Assembly (NCBI RefSeq): GCF_018860385.1
Contig: NZ_JAHKPH010000008.1
Location: 386,080-450,079, forward strand
Reading direction: 5' to 3'
Length of the DNA stretch: 64,000 bases
Source of the DNA: Reinekea forsetii
GTDB taxonomy: Bacteria; Pseudomonadota; Gammaproteobacteria; Pseudomonadales; Natronospirillaceae
The first letter of the stretch is position 1. Each line of letters opens with the position of its first letter. The notes beneath the pieces are model-generated. The model saw only the letters and a list, made by a program, of their open reading frames with translations, ran no database searches and had not been told where the DNA came from. Below are positions 63,275-64,000 of the stretch, one piece after another. A program made the translations under genes and the position numbers.

Positions 63275-64000
63275 GTTTTGATGTCGATGCGATAAAAGCT
63301 GACTTTCCAATTTTAGCGCAAGAAGTAAATGGTAAGCCTTTGGTTTATTTAGATAATGGCGCTACGACTCAAAAGCCTAATGCAGTAATCGACGCGATCA
63401 CGCATTTTTATAAAACTGATAACAGTAACGTTCATCGAGGTGCTCATACGCTGAGTGATCGATCTACGTTAAGTTTTGAAAAAGCCCGTTCTACCGTTCA
63501 GACTTTTCTAAATGCTGAGCAGCCGTGTGAAATCATTTGGACTAAAGGAACAACAGAAGCCTTAAACTTAGTTGCATTTAGCTGGGGGTTGCAAAACCTG
63601 AAGCAGGGCGATCAAGTGTTGGTTTCTTACATGGAACACCACGCTAATATTGTTCCTTGGCAAATGGTGTGTGAAAAAACAGGGGCGGAGCTGGTAGCGA
63701 TGCCGGTAACCGATTTAGGCGACATAGACTTAAATCAATTAGACGCACTCCTAACGGAAAAAGTTAAGTTTGTTTCAGTGGGGCATGTATCGAATGCGCT
63801 AGGAACAGTTAACCCCGTTGCTGATATTATTCAAAAAGCACATAAAATTGGCGCAAAGGTACTAATAGACGGTGCTCAGGCGGTTGCTCATTGGCCTATC
63901 GATGTTCAAGCGCTTGATTGTGATTTTTATGCCTTTTCTGGACATAAACTTTATGGTCCGACGGGTATTGGTGTTTTGTATGGGAAAGCAGATTTGCTCA
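63271..64000 (+). CDS. sufS: Cysteine desulfurase SufS (class II), partial at window end
   Basis: The first 243 residues of a SufS/CsdA-type enzyme are present. The family start is FDVDAIKADFPILAQEVNGKPLVYLDNGATTQKP, followed by NVHRGAHTLSDRST, IIWTKGTTEALNLVAFSWG and MEHHANIVPWQMV. The PLP pocket is VLIDGAQAVAHWPIDVQALDCDFYAFSGHKLYGPTGIGVLYG, with the Schiff-base lysine in SGHKLYG. The catalytic cysteine lies beyond the window. With iscS, the operon carries two desulfurases of different classes. sufE/sufU and sufT or sufA may lie downstream. Confidence 0.95.
   Translation, partial: MSFDVDAIKADFPILAQEVNGKPLVYLDNGATTQKPNAVIDAITHFYKTDNSNVHRGAHTLSDRSTLSFEKARSTVQTFLNAEQPCEIIWTKGTTEALNLVAFSWGLQNLKQGDQVLVSYMEHHANIVPWQMVCEKTGAELVAMPVTDLGDIDLNQLDALLTEKVKFVSVGHVSNALGTVNPVADIIQKAHKIGAKVLIDGAQAVAHWPIDVQALDCDFYAFSGHKLYGPTGIGVLYGKADLL

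Overview
The window is a stretch of chromosome from a flagellated, probably marine gammaproteobacterium. The protein families, gene order and moderate GC resemble Oceanospirillales/Saccharospirillaceae-type genomes such as Reinekea; this is an inference from gene content, not a search result. No rRNA, tRNA, CRISPR array or intact insertion sequence was seen. Coding density is high, and the non-coding stretches are unusually rich in repeats.

Layout. 1-6.5 kb is a loose accessory stretch. It holds a truncated gene end, a small zinc-ribbon membrane protein, an ArsR/SRPBCC cassette with palindromic operators, lipoproteins, and a decayed REP-associated transposase. 6.9-10 kb carries prfB (with its programmed +1 frameshift) and lysS, separated by three structured repeat elements. 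10.8-15.7 kb carries a propionyl-CoA-synthetase-like enzyme, a glycine-zipper protein and a PepSY/response regulator/histidine kinase operon. 15.7-27.4 kb is housekeeping: a YgjP-type metallopeptidase, a DUF3820 protein, a MalY/PatB aminotransferase, tcdA, the TIGR03546/TIGR03545 pair, a divergent RluA-like protein, a tyrB-type aminotransferase, uvrB and pyrC.

27.7-52.6 kb is the flagellar axial locus flgBCDE-flgFGHI-flgJK-flgL-(97-aa protein)-fliC-flaG-fliD. The parts that end up outside the cell are far larger than usual: FlgE 1461 aa, FlgK 1020 aa, FliC 821 aa and FliD 1301 aa. The rod and ring proteins FlgB, C, F, G, H and I have normal sizes. Sigma-54 promoters (GG-N10-GC) stand before flgB, flgF and flgJ, and sigma-28-type promoters before fliC and fliD, giving a readable class II/III hierarchy. 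The spacers from flgE onward hold nested inverted repeats (GCTGCAAG/CTTGCAGC arms, GCTGCGGGC arms, GTAGGAG-type REP pairs), a 116-bp tandem array, and 18 perfect copies of a heptamer ending 18 bp before the flgJ sigma-54 promoter.

52.7-58 kb holds an ExeM-like extracellular nuclease and a SulP transporter-universal stress protein operon. 58-64 kb is an iron-sulfur assembly operon, iscR-iscS-sufB-sufC-sufD-sufS (sufS cut by the window edge). It is driven by a promoter overlapped by a full-consensus type 1 IscR site, so it should be repressed by holo-IscR and induced on Fe-S demand.
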